Below are positions 24,380 to 36,735 of a stretch of 64,000 nt of DNA, one piece after another. Each line of letters begins with the position of its first letter. Within the stretch, counting starts at the first letter, position 1. The notes beneath the pieces were generated by a model. That model was not told the origin of the DNA. It saw only the letters and a list, made by a program, of their open reading frames with translations, and searched no databases. A program made the translations under genes and the position numbers. Source of the stretch: Alligator mississippiensis (Eukaryota; Chordata; Crocodylia; Alligatoridae); assembly GCF_030867095.1 (NCBI RefSeq), contig NC_081832.1, positions 61,303,444 through 61,367,443 on the forward strand, given 5' to 3'.

Positions 24380-25300
24380 TATATGGGACACGGTGAGAGG
24401 GTTGTCCTGTGTTGAGACCACTGCTTAACAGTTGTCAAATACATTGCGTAGCATCATAAAAGAGGACAGTGTTAAGGAGAGATTCAAAAGAAGTTAATGA
24501 GTAGGTTTTGCAGATGTTTAGGGGGTCTTCCTTCCAAGTGAGAGGGGCAGCAGACTTGACCATTTGAACAAGTGGACAGTAAAAGCTCACATCTGAGGCC
24601 AATTAGAGGCAGGGTGGGAGTCAACTCTAGTTGCTGAATAAGTGATAATCAGTAGGGTAGAGAGCATCTGGGAAGGTGCTTGAAAGCCTTATGCAACAGA
24701 GAGGAGATGACACACTTGGGAAATGATCTCTGCAGCTACATTCTGAATGAACATGAGCATTTTTCAAGGCCAGAGGTTGTTGCAGTACCAGAAGATGATG
24801 AGAGTTTCATTTGTTTGGATAAGGGAGGGATGTAAATGTCATGGACAAGCAAAAGCTGGAAAATATAGACATAGTGAAGAACATGAATGAAGTAACAGCT
24901 GAAGGTGGAACATAGGTTGCAGGCCTGAGTGAGAGAGGCCAGATGGTGTTTGAAGTGGTTGAAATAAGAGATAGTGGTTAAGAGCTCAGTTTTAGCCAAA
25001 GTGAGCTTGTGCTGATGGTTAATTTGTGGAGGAGGAGGAGAAGCTATCAAGAGGAGTGTGGTCATTGGTGTCAAGGGCAGCTGAGGTTAGAGAGGATGAG
25101 AAGCAAGCACTGGTTCTGAGGTTTGGCTAGCAGGAAGTCACTAGAGATCTTCAGTTTCAGTAATTGTACAAGAGATGGAAGCCCACTAGGAGAGGATGTA
25201 AAATGGAGCGGGAGGAGCAGAACTCCTGGAAGGGATTGTAAGCAGTATTCAGTTAACTTGGAGGTTAAAAGGGGCATCGTTGGAGATACTGCTTAGGTCA
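24380..25300 (-). mobile_element. Ancient L2-like LINE ORF2 fragment
   Basis: Minus-strand sequence has the word order of L2 ORF2: 'gacaccaatgaccac', 'cttctcctcc', LTLAKTELLTT (compare the L2 motif K-T-E-L-L), 'ctcaggcctgcaacct', and FKHLPRC-like text near 24670. Stops and frameshifts are frequent. Assignment to L2 against a related CR1 clade is by recall only. Confidence 0.5.
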
Positions 25301-26669
25301 AGTAGTAGAAGTTCTTGAGCCATAAAATGCAAAACCTCCTACCATTCTAATATAGCATCTTTAAGGCTTTTGAAGGTGTTTGGCTTGAAGAGCAAGAGAG
25401 CTGACTACAATATACAGCACGAAAAGAGTTCATATTCCAGTTTTACTATCAAAATATATTTATCTAAACAGAAGAGTAAAGCAGTCCTATTTTAATGTGC
25501 TGTGCTTTGCTTGGGAATTGTAAAATACTGCGCGGTAAAGTTACCCTTAGCAATTATTCATGTTCTTTTTTTGCTGCTGTAAAATCATAGTCTAGATTTA
25601 ATTCTTCAGCCCCAGCTTTCAACTGCAACTTTTTAATAGAGCTATTTTCAAATTATTGAATGTGGTGAGGAGGAACATGAGGGATGGAGAAGCAAGGTAG
25701 ACACTTCCCTGATATCCTCAAATGCCTGACTGTGCTCTCATAGACTTGCACTGTGCGACTGCGTAACAAAATAAAAGCCACACGTATTACTGCGGTAGTT
25801 TTGATTGGATGAAAGCTTGTTTAAAAATGAAGAATTCAGGAGATCTTGTGACTGAAATTTAAAAAGTGCTAATACATTGTATTTTATTTCATGATCACCA
25901 TTTAAGAACTTTGCATTTCATTTATTATGACTACAACATATTACTGAATTACTAATTGTACCTTGTGGTTGAGAAGAGGAAATGACTGGGTGGTACAGTA
26001 TTTAGTAAATGCTCTTTCCTAAGTTGCAACCACGGTATATACTGTGTAGTAGTAATTCTCTGCAGAGAGGTGATTGTGGCTAGTTAATACAGAGTGTGGG
26101 AGGAATACAACAATGGATAGTTTATGGTGCAGTTGGGGACAATGAGGTTAATAAACCATATGCCTATTACCACCCAGGTTGCTTTAGTTATAACATTGTG
26201 TTTCTTTTTCCTATTTCAATTTTTGCTTTTGTCCTTTTAAATTGTTAGACCGTTTCTTGAAGAGGTTTCTCTTCTTCTGTTTGCACTGGGCCTACTACAT
26301 TTTAAGCACTGTAATACTGTAATATCAACAACAAATAGCAAGTATGTGCATACATGTCATGTCACGTACAAAGTCATTTTGTATATGGATTGCAGCCATA
26401 GAGTACTTGGACGTTACAGAAAAGCAGTTGTGTGAAGAGCTTTGTCTTTTGAGAATTGATTCACATCTTCATTCTTTTCACTCCCTTTCTCTTTATTATT
26501 TCCTACATTAATTCTCGTGGTTCATTCACTATTGTGATTCTTTTCCGAGGAAACTCCCCTCCCCAGCCCCACTCACCCTTTATCCTGTCTCAAGTACAAA
26601 TTGAACAAACTTTCTTTTTTTAGCTTTATGTTGGTGATTTGTGGGGATGGCTTATTGTTCTGCATGCTG

Positions 26670-26757
26670 AGATTGATGAAGGGAGCCTTATAGTGTTAAG
26701 CAGGAGGTCAGACTAAATGGTTATAATAGTTCCTTTGGGCCTTGAAATCTATTGAAA
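26670..26757 (+). mobile_element. CR1 LINE 3' tail fragment
   Basis: GCAGGAGGTCAGACTAAATG, 'gttcctttgggccttgaaatctattgaa' is the classic vertebrate CR1 3' terminus in plus orientation. Confidence 0.75.
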
Positions 26758-27959
26758 AATGCCTCCTTTTCAATGACATGGTGTGGAGATCATGTATTAA
26801 GGTACAGGTGGTTTGTTCATCATGTTTTCTGTAAAAATTTGTCTGTAACTGATTTGTGTTCCTAAAAATGTGTTAAACATGCACAGATCCTTCCAGAAGA
26901 ACATTAGCTCTCCATAACCTCTTTCTTCAAATGGAGAATTTGTTATGAAGTCACTATGGTCTAAAAGGGGACGTGGTTAACTTTAAGTTTTAGCTATAAC
27001 TTAATTGTGTATTAACAAAAAAAATCAAGCTTTCTTATATGGATGCTTTTCCTGATATGTAGTCAGAAACCATTTCTTAAATACCTTTTATTTTTTTCTT
27101 TAAATTTCTAGTGCACTTGATGATTAAAAGCGGTATTTTGGACCAGTCCACGAATGCTATCACTAAATAGGCTTGCTCCTTCCCCACCTCCATTGATCTC
27201 CCTTCCTCTCTCTGTAAAAATGCCTGCCTGCACTTTGCCTCTTCAGTTTCTTTGCTGCTGTTTTCGTGGTGTTGGGGGAAGATTGCCTTACAAGAGTTCT
27301 TTTCAGAACACCACGAGTGACAGTGACACACTTGGCGTGAGCTGGGAAGTGCCACAAACTATCCATAAAAACTGTGTGTAGTGGGCTACTTTAATGCCCA
27401 AAGGGGAACTCGAAAATTGGGACAGGTTTTCTTTCAGACTTAATTGATAGTCAACTTACTGAGTTGACTGAGGGGTTACTGAGTTGTAAGTGTGGCTTCT
27501 CAGGTAAACAGTCTCCCTTTAGTTAAAGTATAGGTGGTCACAGAAAAATGTTTAGATATATAACAAGTGAATGCGTTTGCTTTAAAGTATATTTCTAATG
27601 TTTTTTTCTCTTCAAAGAAGGCAAATAAATCTTTCATGTTCACTGATATGCCAATCAACGTCAATTAAACATTAAATATTTGCACTTCTAGTCTGTTTTC
27701 TGACGGGCATCTATAACTTCTGTCACAATGACTAGGTTCTTTTTAAGGTGCTGGGGAGCTATTGTAAGAAATCTCATCAAAGAGCAAGATAATTGCATGT
27801 GGTGAAATCCTATTTGTTTCCATCAAAATTGCAATTAGGAGTAGTTTAGTCTTCTGAGCCACGCACAAACTAATCTGCCTTTCTATCTCAAGCATAGTTA
27901 AAAATCTATTCCTGTGTTTAAAAGTGTGCAACTTTCAAAGTGATGGACAATAAAATACT

Positions 27960-29620
27960 TCTAAGAGTTCAGGTACAATTGTGTATTGTACCCTGAAGCT
28001 ATTTTGCAGAGATTATTTGAACAGTCAGGCAACAGCTTTTATCTCAATGGATTTTTCTCTGGTAGCTTGATTATTGATTCCACAATAAATTTCAGTTTTT
28101 GCTACAACCTTTACAGCTATGTAAAATGGGTGGTTCTTCAAGAGACTGTCCATACAGATTTCCAGTCTTGATAGGCATGTACCCTAAGGAAGGGAGATTG
28201 GATTCCTCTGGCCATCAGTGACACTTGAGGTTGCATGTGCTCCTTAGATGCCCCCCTTTCTGCCAGCAACATAACTAGAGTGGGCTCAACTATTCCTCAG
28301 TTTTCTGTGACCACCTATGGCAGCAACAGGGAATTTCTCCAGTGTGCCCCTGCTTCTCTGCCCATCAGGCAAGGTTAAGGTTCTCTGTTTAGCATTTCTG
28401 ATTGTTGGAAGTGCAAAAAGTAAATCGTTTGTTTTTTGTCATTCTGGTTCCAGGGTAGAAACTCCCACTCTTCTTTATGAGCAGATGTAAAATATCATGT
28501 TTTAAAACCTACTCCTGCTTCAATGCCAGTTGTTTAGGGGCAGTCTAGTTTCCTATACATTAGGAAGGGGAAGTATTTCTGAGAGAGACACCATAAATTC
28601 CTTCTTTTCCTAACAGTCTCCAAACTAGAGAAACTCCCCTGAAACCCGTCATACTTGAGCACTGCAAGTTGCCATGAACATTGAAAGGAAGGGTTTGGCT
28701 AAGCCTTAGTTCTCCATGCATTGCTTTCTATGAATGCCCCAGTGTGCAGAGATGCAATCCTAGGCTACTTTGATCAAGAGACCTCAATCATCTATCCCCA
28801 TTTCGGCTTCTACTACCTCTGGCAGGAAGACACTCTGCTCCAGGGTTGTGCTGAGATGGAGGTAGCCAACCCCTTTAATGCCCGCAGGGTTAAACACAGG
28901 ACTCTATTTGAATATTAGGCTAGGCATGAGTCATGCTGCAGCCAGTGGCCTGAGAGAGGTCCTACTAGTACATATATAAAAAAAAAATCATAAACCTAGA
29001 GATTTTAAATGGGAATTCATAGTGTTAAAAACAACCTGACTCACTGTTCTTTGGAGTTCTTTGCTGCAACAGAACGGCTACATTACTTTTCTGTAGCCAG
29101 AGAATTGGGTGAAAACTCAAAAAATGTCAGCTCTTAGAGGTGCCTTCAGTCTAAAAAGGTTGAAAACTTCTGATATATAGGCCAACACAGCCAGGTCAGC
29201 ACTAGTGCAGACTTTTTGATGGTGGAGAGGCAGAAATTACAGAAGAGGCATGGAGCAACCTCCACCAGAGGAAGCAGAAGTTGTCCCTGCTGCATTCTCA
29301 TCTTCCTCCAATATACTACAAAACCCTTGACACCTTCAGTTAATAAGATCAAGGCACTACAGCACTTTATCAGGTGTATGGCAAAACCACTTTTTTGGAA
29401 GTGATGCAGGAGAAAACTGTCAGATTCCTGCACATCCTATCAGGGTGCAAAGTTCTTTCCAAGGATTTGATGGCTAGGGTTGTGACAGTCTCGGAGACTT
29501 TCCAAAAAAGAGAGGCCAGATTTGTTTGCACCCAAATAGTTCATCTGCCAGCCTCTCTGTTTGTCCTTGATATTTCTAGCAAAGTGCTCTGCCTTCTTGA
29601 CATTATGCTTTTATGAGCAG
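27960..29620. repeat. Possible decayed retroelement, unresolved
   Basis: The left part holds 'tgggtggttcttcaagagactgtccatacag', a wording I associate with interspersed repeats of turtles and crocodilians. Near 29210-29620 a plus-strand segment has coding-like text (KIKALQHFIRCMAKPLFWK, LMARVVTVSETFQKREARF). I cannot assign a family with confidence. Confidence 0.25.
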
Positions 29621-31934
29621 AACATTGATTCAAGAGCACATAATAAATATGAGTGGTACTTTGTTTCATAGTCCTAACACAGAGAAAATGGGCAGCAATA
29701 AAAATAACTTGTTTACACACACAGCTTACTTCCAAGTATTAATTATTGCATAGAGATAAAGAAGGGCCTATGGAGACTTAATTTTTTTGCTAAGTAAACC
29801 GAAGTATCTATGATAGAGATGCTACAACTGTATTAGGGTCTTGATTTATTAACCTGCCTAAAGTTTCATGGTCCAAGTGACAATCTCAGAAGGTCTTTGA
29901 CAGTTGCTGCAGAAGGGGAAGAAGGCATGACTTTCTGACCAAAAAAAGAGGTTTTGCATCTTAAATTAATCAATTGTATTTTCAGTTATTTATAGTCATA
30001 TAATGGACATTAAAGGTGAAACAAAACCAGATATCTATAGCTAAACAAATTATAAATTGGAAGTGAGCTACATGTTACAATCCTGGTAACAACGATTAAA
30101 ACTTTTTGTTATATAAGGAATTGCCCATTTTCATATAGACTTGCACAGTGGACTTCCTTGACTTGTGTATGTGGAATTACACTGGTTTGCTTGACTTCCC
30201 TGGACTCTTGTACTTGGACTGCATGTGCACTCCCTGGTCCTAGCATAATGTTGCATGAATTGGTGCCATGCTGCTAGGAAAGGTCACTGCAAGCTTATCT
30301 TAATGGAGTGCTAATGTGTAAAGCTGAGCAGGTGGCCAGGATGTGTGCTGGCTCCAGATTAATTCTAAAAGGGAGTCTCATTCACCATTGAGCATAATGA
30401 TTTTATATTCTAAACAGCATTTTGTAAGCAGGCAAATTTAGTACAGCTGTGCCAGACAGACTAGGAAAGTAACCAGTTGATGTGAGCTGTTGAGATTTAA
30501 TGATGCAACCATTCTTATTTTGTCACTTGATTTAAAAAAAAACCCTGCACTTCATTTGAAGTCTCTTCAACTTCAGTGCAACTTTGTGTAGAGTAAGGTG
30601 CTATTCAGAGTAACACTATGCAAATCTGGCTTTTAGTGTGTACAACACAGCATGAGTGTCCAGGTCTAGTAAAAGAAAAATCCAGCACCTGTTGACAGAT
30701 ACACAGGTCTGTATCGTCCGATTCTCAGTGCTGTGACTTTCAGCCCCGTTTCTTGTATGCAGCCAGAGTTTAATTTGGAAGTGTAGCTTTCCTACACAGT
30801 ACCAGTGTCATTTTAAACCTCCCTATAAGAAGCCCATACTTGTTCAAGTGTGTGTTTAGTCCAAGAGTTTGTCTTCACTTCCATGTCAGCTCAGGTTATG
30901 ATGCATGTAAATTCCATTTACAAATGTCTCTAAGAAAGCTGTATTTTAGGCTCAATCCAGCTGGCTGAGAAAAGCATCAGTGGTGGAGAAGTGTTGTTTG
31001 AAGGTTAAGGACTGCTGATGGTTGAGCTAGTAATGCAGTGGAGAGGCAGCATCTGGAGTTACAGCAGGTCATCAAGCTGTGAATCAAATCACATGGTAAA
31101 GCAAGTGTTTTGTAGTGTTGTTTCATTCTGGCTGCGTCTCCTCTGGTAAAACCCATGTGTTCATATATGTGTGTGCACGTCCTTCTATCCTCAGGTCAGT
31201 ATTAAACCCTGACCTCTGTTTAACCTAGCCTAGTGTAAATAGAAACACTGTTGCCACACATTTTGCCTGTAAATGTGTATGTATATTAGTTACCCTGAGT
31301 AAAATGCACCTTTTTTGGCTGTGAAAGCAAGGCCTCACTTAAACTAACTTAGACCAGACAAACTCAAGTGTACTAACTCAAGCTAAATAGAGAGCATAAG
31401 TCCAAAGGGAGTCTCTTGTGTTCATCTGTACATCACCAACTTGTTCATACAATACTGCCATAGGCTTAGGTGCTCCCATCAATGAGGCTGTGTAGTCAGC
31501 CTGGTGGGTAGTATGCTGCTCTTCATGCTTAAAGGAAAATCCTCTTAAGGGCGAGAGAATGTAAGCAGAAACCTAGCACATTACCTTAATTATCAGAGGT
31601 TACTATAATTGTGAAAGTTTTTAGAAGTCAATTCATCCCCCTTCCTAATATGGGAGGCTCTTTATTTAGGTTTTACTCTGTACGTAACATGTTATTTCCT
31701 GCTTTAATGTGAAAAAGGGTGTATGATTTCAATGATGTTGACTGAGTTAACGACCAAACTCCTCTTTGCTCATAAAGGCACACATTTAGTATATATGAAG
31801 TTACCCACAATATGTTTGCTAGTATGGTCAGGGACTCTGTGTTCACTCATATTTGGGAGGACCCTGGTTTTGGTCTAATGCTGCTCCTCCTGTCTGGCTG
31901 CACCTCTTAGAAGTGCAGGATTATTCTAGGAGTG

Positions 31935-32298
31935 CAGTGGTTCTCAACCTTTTTAGACTCAAGGCACTACTCAGTTGGTTTTTTAATGGGTCAAGGCACC
32001 CATCAAAAAAATGGAAACTCTTAGTTTGCACTCATTTTTTGACCACAGAAAAATAATACAGCAATTTTTGTGTTGCAAGGAACTCGGAAAGATCACAGCA
32101 GGTCAGAAGGCTTATAATCCTATGTATTCCTGTAGTGGTTGCTTTAGAGTTCCTAAATTCTCTGGGTGTATCTTGTAAATCATGTTTGCTCACCTAACAG
32201 TGCTAGTATTGTGTGGCACCTTGCGGCACCCTTGAAAAGGTCTCATGGCACTACAGGGTGCTGCAGCAACCTCTTAGAAAAGCTGCTGCTGCTCTAGT
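31935..32298. mobile_element. hAT-like non-autonomous element
   Basis: Starts CAGTGGTTCTCAACCTTTTT and shares internal order with the copy at 42736 ('ctcaaggcac', 'gaccacagaaaaataa', 'aaagatcacagcaggtcagaa', 'gtgtggcaccttgcggcaccc'). The right end ('aacctcttagaaaagctgctg') is decayed and no target duplication is clear. Confidence 0.65.
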
Positions 32299-34724
32299 AG
32301 CTATTCTGTAACATCACAACCTGGCCAGTGAGGAATCCAGTTAAATGTGATGATCCAAGTGTTATGACTTCTGCCCCAAGAAGGAGCAATTGAAAGCATT
32401 ACAAATCTGGTGAGAGAGAAAGAGTCCTCCAGTGAATGAAGGTAAAGACAGCTGCTCAAGTTCATGCGATTAGCAGCTGGCAGAAGACCTGTCTGTTCCA
32501 GTTGGGTTTTTTATGGGGTCAGTGTTCTATGAGGAGACTTGGCCACTTGGTTTTATGTGAGTATCGCAGGCTGACTGCAAGGGTGGTCCTCTAACTGCTG
32601 GGGCACAGCACCAATTAAAAATAAAACCCAGTGATTACTTAAAGCTGTGACAGCTTCTGTAAATCTGCTTAGCTCGGCTTCCATCTTTGAAATTGACCAG
32701 AGGCCTGGTCACGTCAAATGTTGCTAAATTAATAGTCCTTTAGGGAGGGACTTTAGGGCATAGTTGGTCCTGATCACCAGTGTGTCTTTTTTAAAGGAAC
32801 CAAATGGTGGAGATCAGTGAATGTATTTTAAGAAGGTGTGAGATGACCAGTTAACAAAGATGATAAAGATTTTTAAGAAGCCTATCTAGACAGGCATCTG
32901 TAATAATGATATTCAAAGTGGAATAGCACAGGATGCTTTATTAGCAGACAGGACTTCTTATCTTTGAACTCTGATGTAATGTATCTTGAATGAGGAAACT
33001 CTTTTACTGTCATATTAGATCCATGTTCTACGGAGTGGCACAATATACGGCTTTGCTGACGTGACCGTTGCAGAACATTAATACCCATTTTTCCCCAAAA
33101 AATCTGTTTTTTTGCATAAACATTTACTGACACATTTCTTCCCTCTACAGAAATTCTGTTGTAGGAAAAGTTTAACAAATTCCTTTGCTTAGAGGAAAGA
33201 AGGAAATTGGTTCAGAAAATTGACCTGAGAATATGTACATTTGTGTGACTGGGCTACTGCCTGGCCTTGGACCAGGCTGGTTGTGACTGAAAGCCATTAG
33301 CTTCTCACACTGTTAATGAATCCAAATTGCTGATACTCTTAGTCATTTATCAACATTGGAAGCCTACATGTTGACCTGACTTGCACATTTATTAGTTGCC
33401 CCAGCAAGGGGCTTAAACCTAAACGAGCTGTCTGTACTGTAGCTACTTATACTGTGTTTAAATTTTGCCAAGGAACAGTTATCCAAATAACCAGGGGAAG
33501 AGGGGGGAGTTGGAAGGAGGGGGTGTCAGTTGGCCTTGATTTTTGTGCTTTCTGGACACGTAGCTCCTTTTCTCTGCCTTCCCCTTCCCCCCCCCTTTTC
33601 ACCTTTGGACCAATAATTCACCAGGATGTGCAAGCCTTTGGGTAGCTCCTGATTTCTTGTTGAACTGGATAATTATTTGTTGCAGACAGCTTTATTGAAC
33701 ACCTCTGCTGCTTTGGTCCCCTGTAAATAACTCCCCAGTTCATTCTTCAAGCTCAGGTTTGATTGCCCAACCAGGAGCACTGTAAAGGGAAAGAAAGGGA
33801 AAAAAAGCGTATACTATACAGTACTAGAGTGTGAGTAAACATTGTTCTCCCATGCTGTCCTGTTTTTGGGACCCGGTTGGCTGTCTCTGAATTGGCTGTA
33901 GTAAAAAGAATGGCAGTGAGCTACTGAATGCACTTTATAGATAGTGTTGCATGGGATCTTCTGCATCTAAGTTTTATAAACAGTTAAGACTTAGTAAGTA
34001 TGGGGATTGCCATGGGGTGTGAATGAGCATTCTGCCCTTGCAGATTGAACTGAACATATGGGTCTTCTGGATGTTGCTCAAAGGTGGCAGAGGGAAGGTT
34101 ATATTGATCTGATCAAAAGAACAAAAAGTGCCCTTGCAGCCCACTGGGCTAGAGTAGTTTAAGGCACCCCAGTTCCTGTAACCAGTGACCATAAAGGGAG
34201 TGCTGCCAATATCATGTCCAGCTGATGTGACCACTTACAGGTGGGTTGACAGGGGGTGGCCTTTGATGTGAGTCTGGAACAGGGCCCCTGTACCCCTTAA
34301 CATGAGTTCAGTTCTGCCTGCGCTTTTTGATGCTTGAATACTGCTGAACCTGACCTTCTAGAAGGAGGCAGGACACTACTGGGGAGCCTTAACTCTAATT
34401 TTAGTCACTATTTCCTAGTTTCTTTTAACAAAGAAGTCTGTTTTGTGGGAGTTAGTGCTGCCTTAGGCAGCTGCAGTTATTGCATCATCTTGCTGTTGGG
34501 GTCCCAAGGGCAAAGGCGGCTGTCGGTGCTTCTCACCCTATCTGCTGTCTCTTACTATGGGAGGGTATTCATGCTTTGAAATGCTTGGCGATGTGGAGTT
34601 ACTGACAAGTCAGGGAGAGAAATCTAATGTGGTTTGTCCCACAATCTTGTTGGTTGCAGTAACTAAGCATATGAAAGAAGACCAGTGCTTCCATATCCAC
34701 CTATGTCTTGCCCCCTACATTTCT

Positions 34725-35165
34725 AGTTTACAGTAGCATAACTAGAGGGAAGAGAGTGTGAGGGGCACCAGCCCTGGGAGTTGACTTAGAGGGGTGCTGG
34801 AATGATGCCTCCTCCCCTAGAGTCTTTGCCACATCTGGAACAGCTCTTAGAGTCTTTGCCACATCTGGAACAGCTCCGTGCCCCCTCTGGAACAGCCCGA
34901 AGCTGCCTGGACACATGAAATATGCAGGGACATGACAGTAGCAGCAGGGGCCATATGAGTCCCCAGTGCAGGTATAAGGCCTGGCTGTGGCTGGCAGCCT
35001 GGGGCTGCTTCAGCTTAGCTCAGCTTCTAGGGCTGGACAGCACGGGGCAGCTCCGGCTGTGTCTTGGCACCCAACTGCTATGGCCTGGCAGCATGGGACT
35101 TCTCCAGGCAGGGGGATGCAGGACCATTCCAGATGTGCAAAGGAGCACTCCCCACCCCTGAAGTT
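34725..35165. repeat. GC-rich interspersed repeat with 30-bp tandem duplication
   Basis: Begins 'tagcataactagagggaa' and contains two adjacent 30-bp units (34818-34847, 34848-34877) differing at one base, core AGTCTTTGCCACATCTGGAA. The rest is GC-rich and unlike its neighbours. Family unknown. Confidence 0.4.
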
Positions 35166-35604
35166 TTGCTCAGGGAACCAAAATTTATAACACTTCTGCT
35201 GGTTAACTTTTCTTTTTCCATTGTCTTTAGGCCATTTGGCCTTCAGAAGCCACCAGTAATAAAATTGCTAGTTGCTCTGGGGCCCTCTGCTGTTGCCTGC
35301 TGTTCGTAACTGTTAACATCTGACTAAATGGTCATGCACTAACTTGGTTGTGCAAGCTCACCTGGATCCTCTGCCTCTCTCTTGGCACTGATTACCTAGC
35401 TGTGGATACCCCTAGTCCCTTCACTGCCTCTGTCTTTGCCAGTCTAGCAGAACTGGGGTCTCTCTGGGCAACATTCTTCCAGGAAGAAGCAGGCATCAGC
35501 ATGGGACAAACAGTTGGAGCAGCTGTAGAGAGGATGCAAGGATGGGACCTTCAGGAAGTCAGCAGGGACATATTTTTGAATGGATACCAGAGAGAGCACA
35601 AGAG

Positions 35605-35840
35605 GAAAGATGGTCTAGCACTTAAAGCTTTGGATGTAGGAGACCTAGGTTTAATGTCCTGCTCTGTGATACGCTTCCCAGGTGATTGTGAGCTAGGGAC
35701 TTGGCCTCTTATGTCTCTCAAAATGGACATGAAGGAGCTTCCCGACCTCATAAAGTAGGGAAGTTGTGAGGATAAATATGCTGAATAAGTGAAAGTACTT
35801 TGATACTCCAGTGGCAGGGGCCATATAAGGGCCTATTACT
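35605..35840 (+). repeat. MIR SINE
   Basis: Reads 'gatggtctagcacttaaagctttggatgtaggagacctaggttt', then 'ctctgtgatacgcttcccaggtgattgtgagctagggacttggcctctta', then 'catgaaggagcttcccgacctcataaagtagggaagttgtgaggataaata', 'gtgaaagtactttgatactcc'. This matches the full-length MIR order. Confidence 0.75.
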
Positions 35841-36239
35841 CTTTCCTTGATGTGGAAAGATATTTTTGCCACTTCAGGCCCCTGGTGATTGTGGAGGGGA
35901 TACAGGCATCCATCTACCAGCTGGAGATGTGAAAAAGCAGGATAGTGGGGACAGAATCCCTGCCTTGAGTCTAGACCTGGTATAAGGTGAACAGGCTCTG
36001 TGCTTGAGATCCTGTGTTATCCACATACCATCTGCAGCATATGAATGTCAAAGTGTAAAGAGATGCATTCATTTTAGCATGGACCTTCTCACCCAAAACT
36101 CTGTTTGCATTTGAGAGCCTGTGCTATGCACCGAGCATGCCTGTTCTTAGCTCTCCATAAAGAAGGGCTGGGACTCACCAGACCCTGGAATCCACATAAG
36201 GTGAAAAGCAGAGGTGCTCAGACCCCATGAACTGGGATA

Positions 36240-36735
36240 GGGACATCCAGATGTCACCTTTTATAACAGCAGCCTGCAACTTTTAACAAGCCAGCTCCAG
36301 TCTGATGTGGGGCTGGGTGGCTTTGGCAGCATGTCAGGGGCCAGAGGGCTTTTACTTACACTCATGGCAGATCCAGGCAGCTGGGAGCTGTGCCTGCACT
36401 GCTACTGGTCCTCCCAGCCCCCTGCTTGCCAGTTGGAGAGCAAGCACAGCTTCCAGCCAGTAAGGAGCTGTGCCAGGGCCATGCAACTGCAAACTGTGTC
36501 CATGCTGCTGCTGCTTCTGTCTGTCCCTCCCTCCCCATCCCCACCTCCTGGCCCTGGCATAGCTGCCTACCAGCTGGAAGCTGTGCCCATTCCACAGCCA
36601 CGGGAGTAGAAGCAGCAGCTGCATGGGCACAGCTGCTCGCTGCCTGGTACAAGTTGGGGCATGGGCACAGACAAAGCCCTCCAGCTCCATGGGCCAGATC
36701 CAGTGTCTCTGTAGGCCTTATGTTGTAAAGCCCTG
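36240..36735. repeat. GC-rich interspersed repeat, possible hAT-like
   Basis: Rich in 'cagctggaagctgtgcc' and its complement-like words, with a right end 'ccatgggccagatccagtg...gtaaagccctgg' of the style seen in hAT-like repeats. Left end not resolved. All open frames here are in GC-rich low-complexity DNA. Confidence 0.35.

Noticed and set aside
36307..36728. Several open frames of 96-112 codons
   Set aside because: Overlapping on both strands in GC-rich repeat sequence, low complexity, no known domain.
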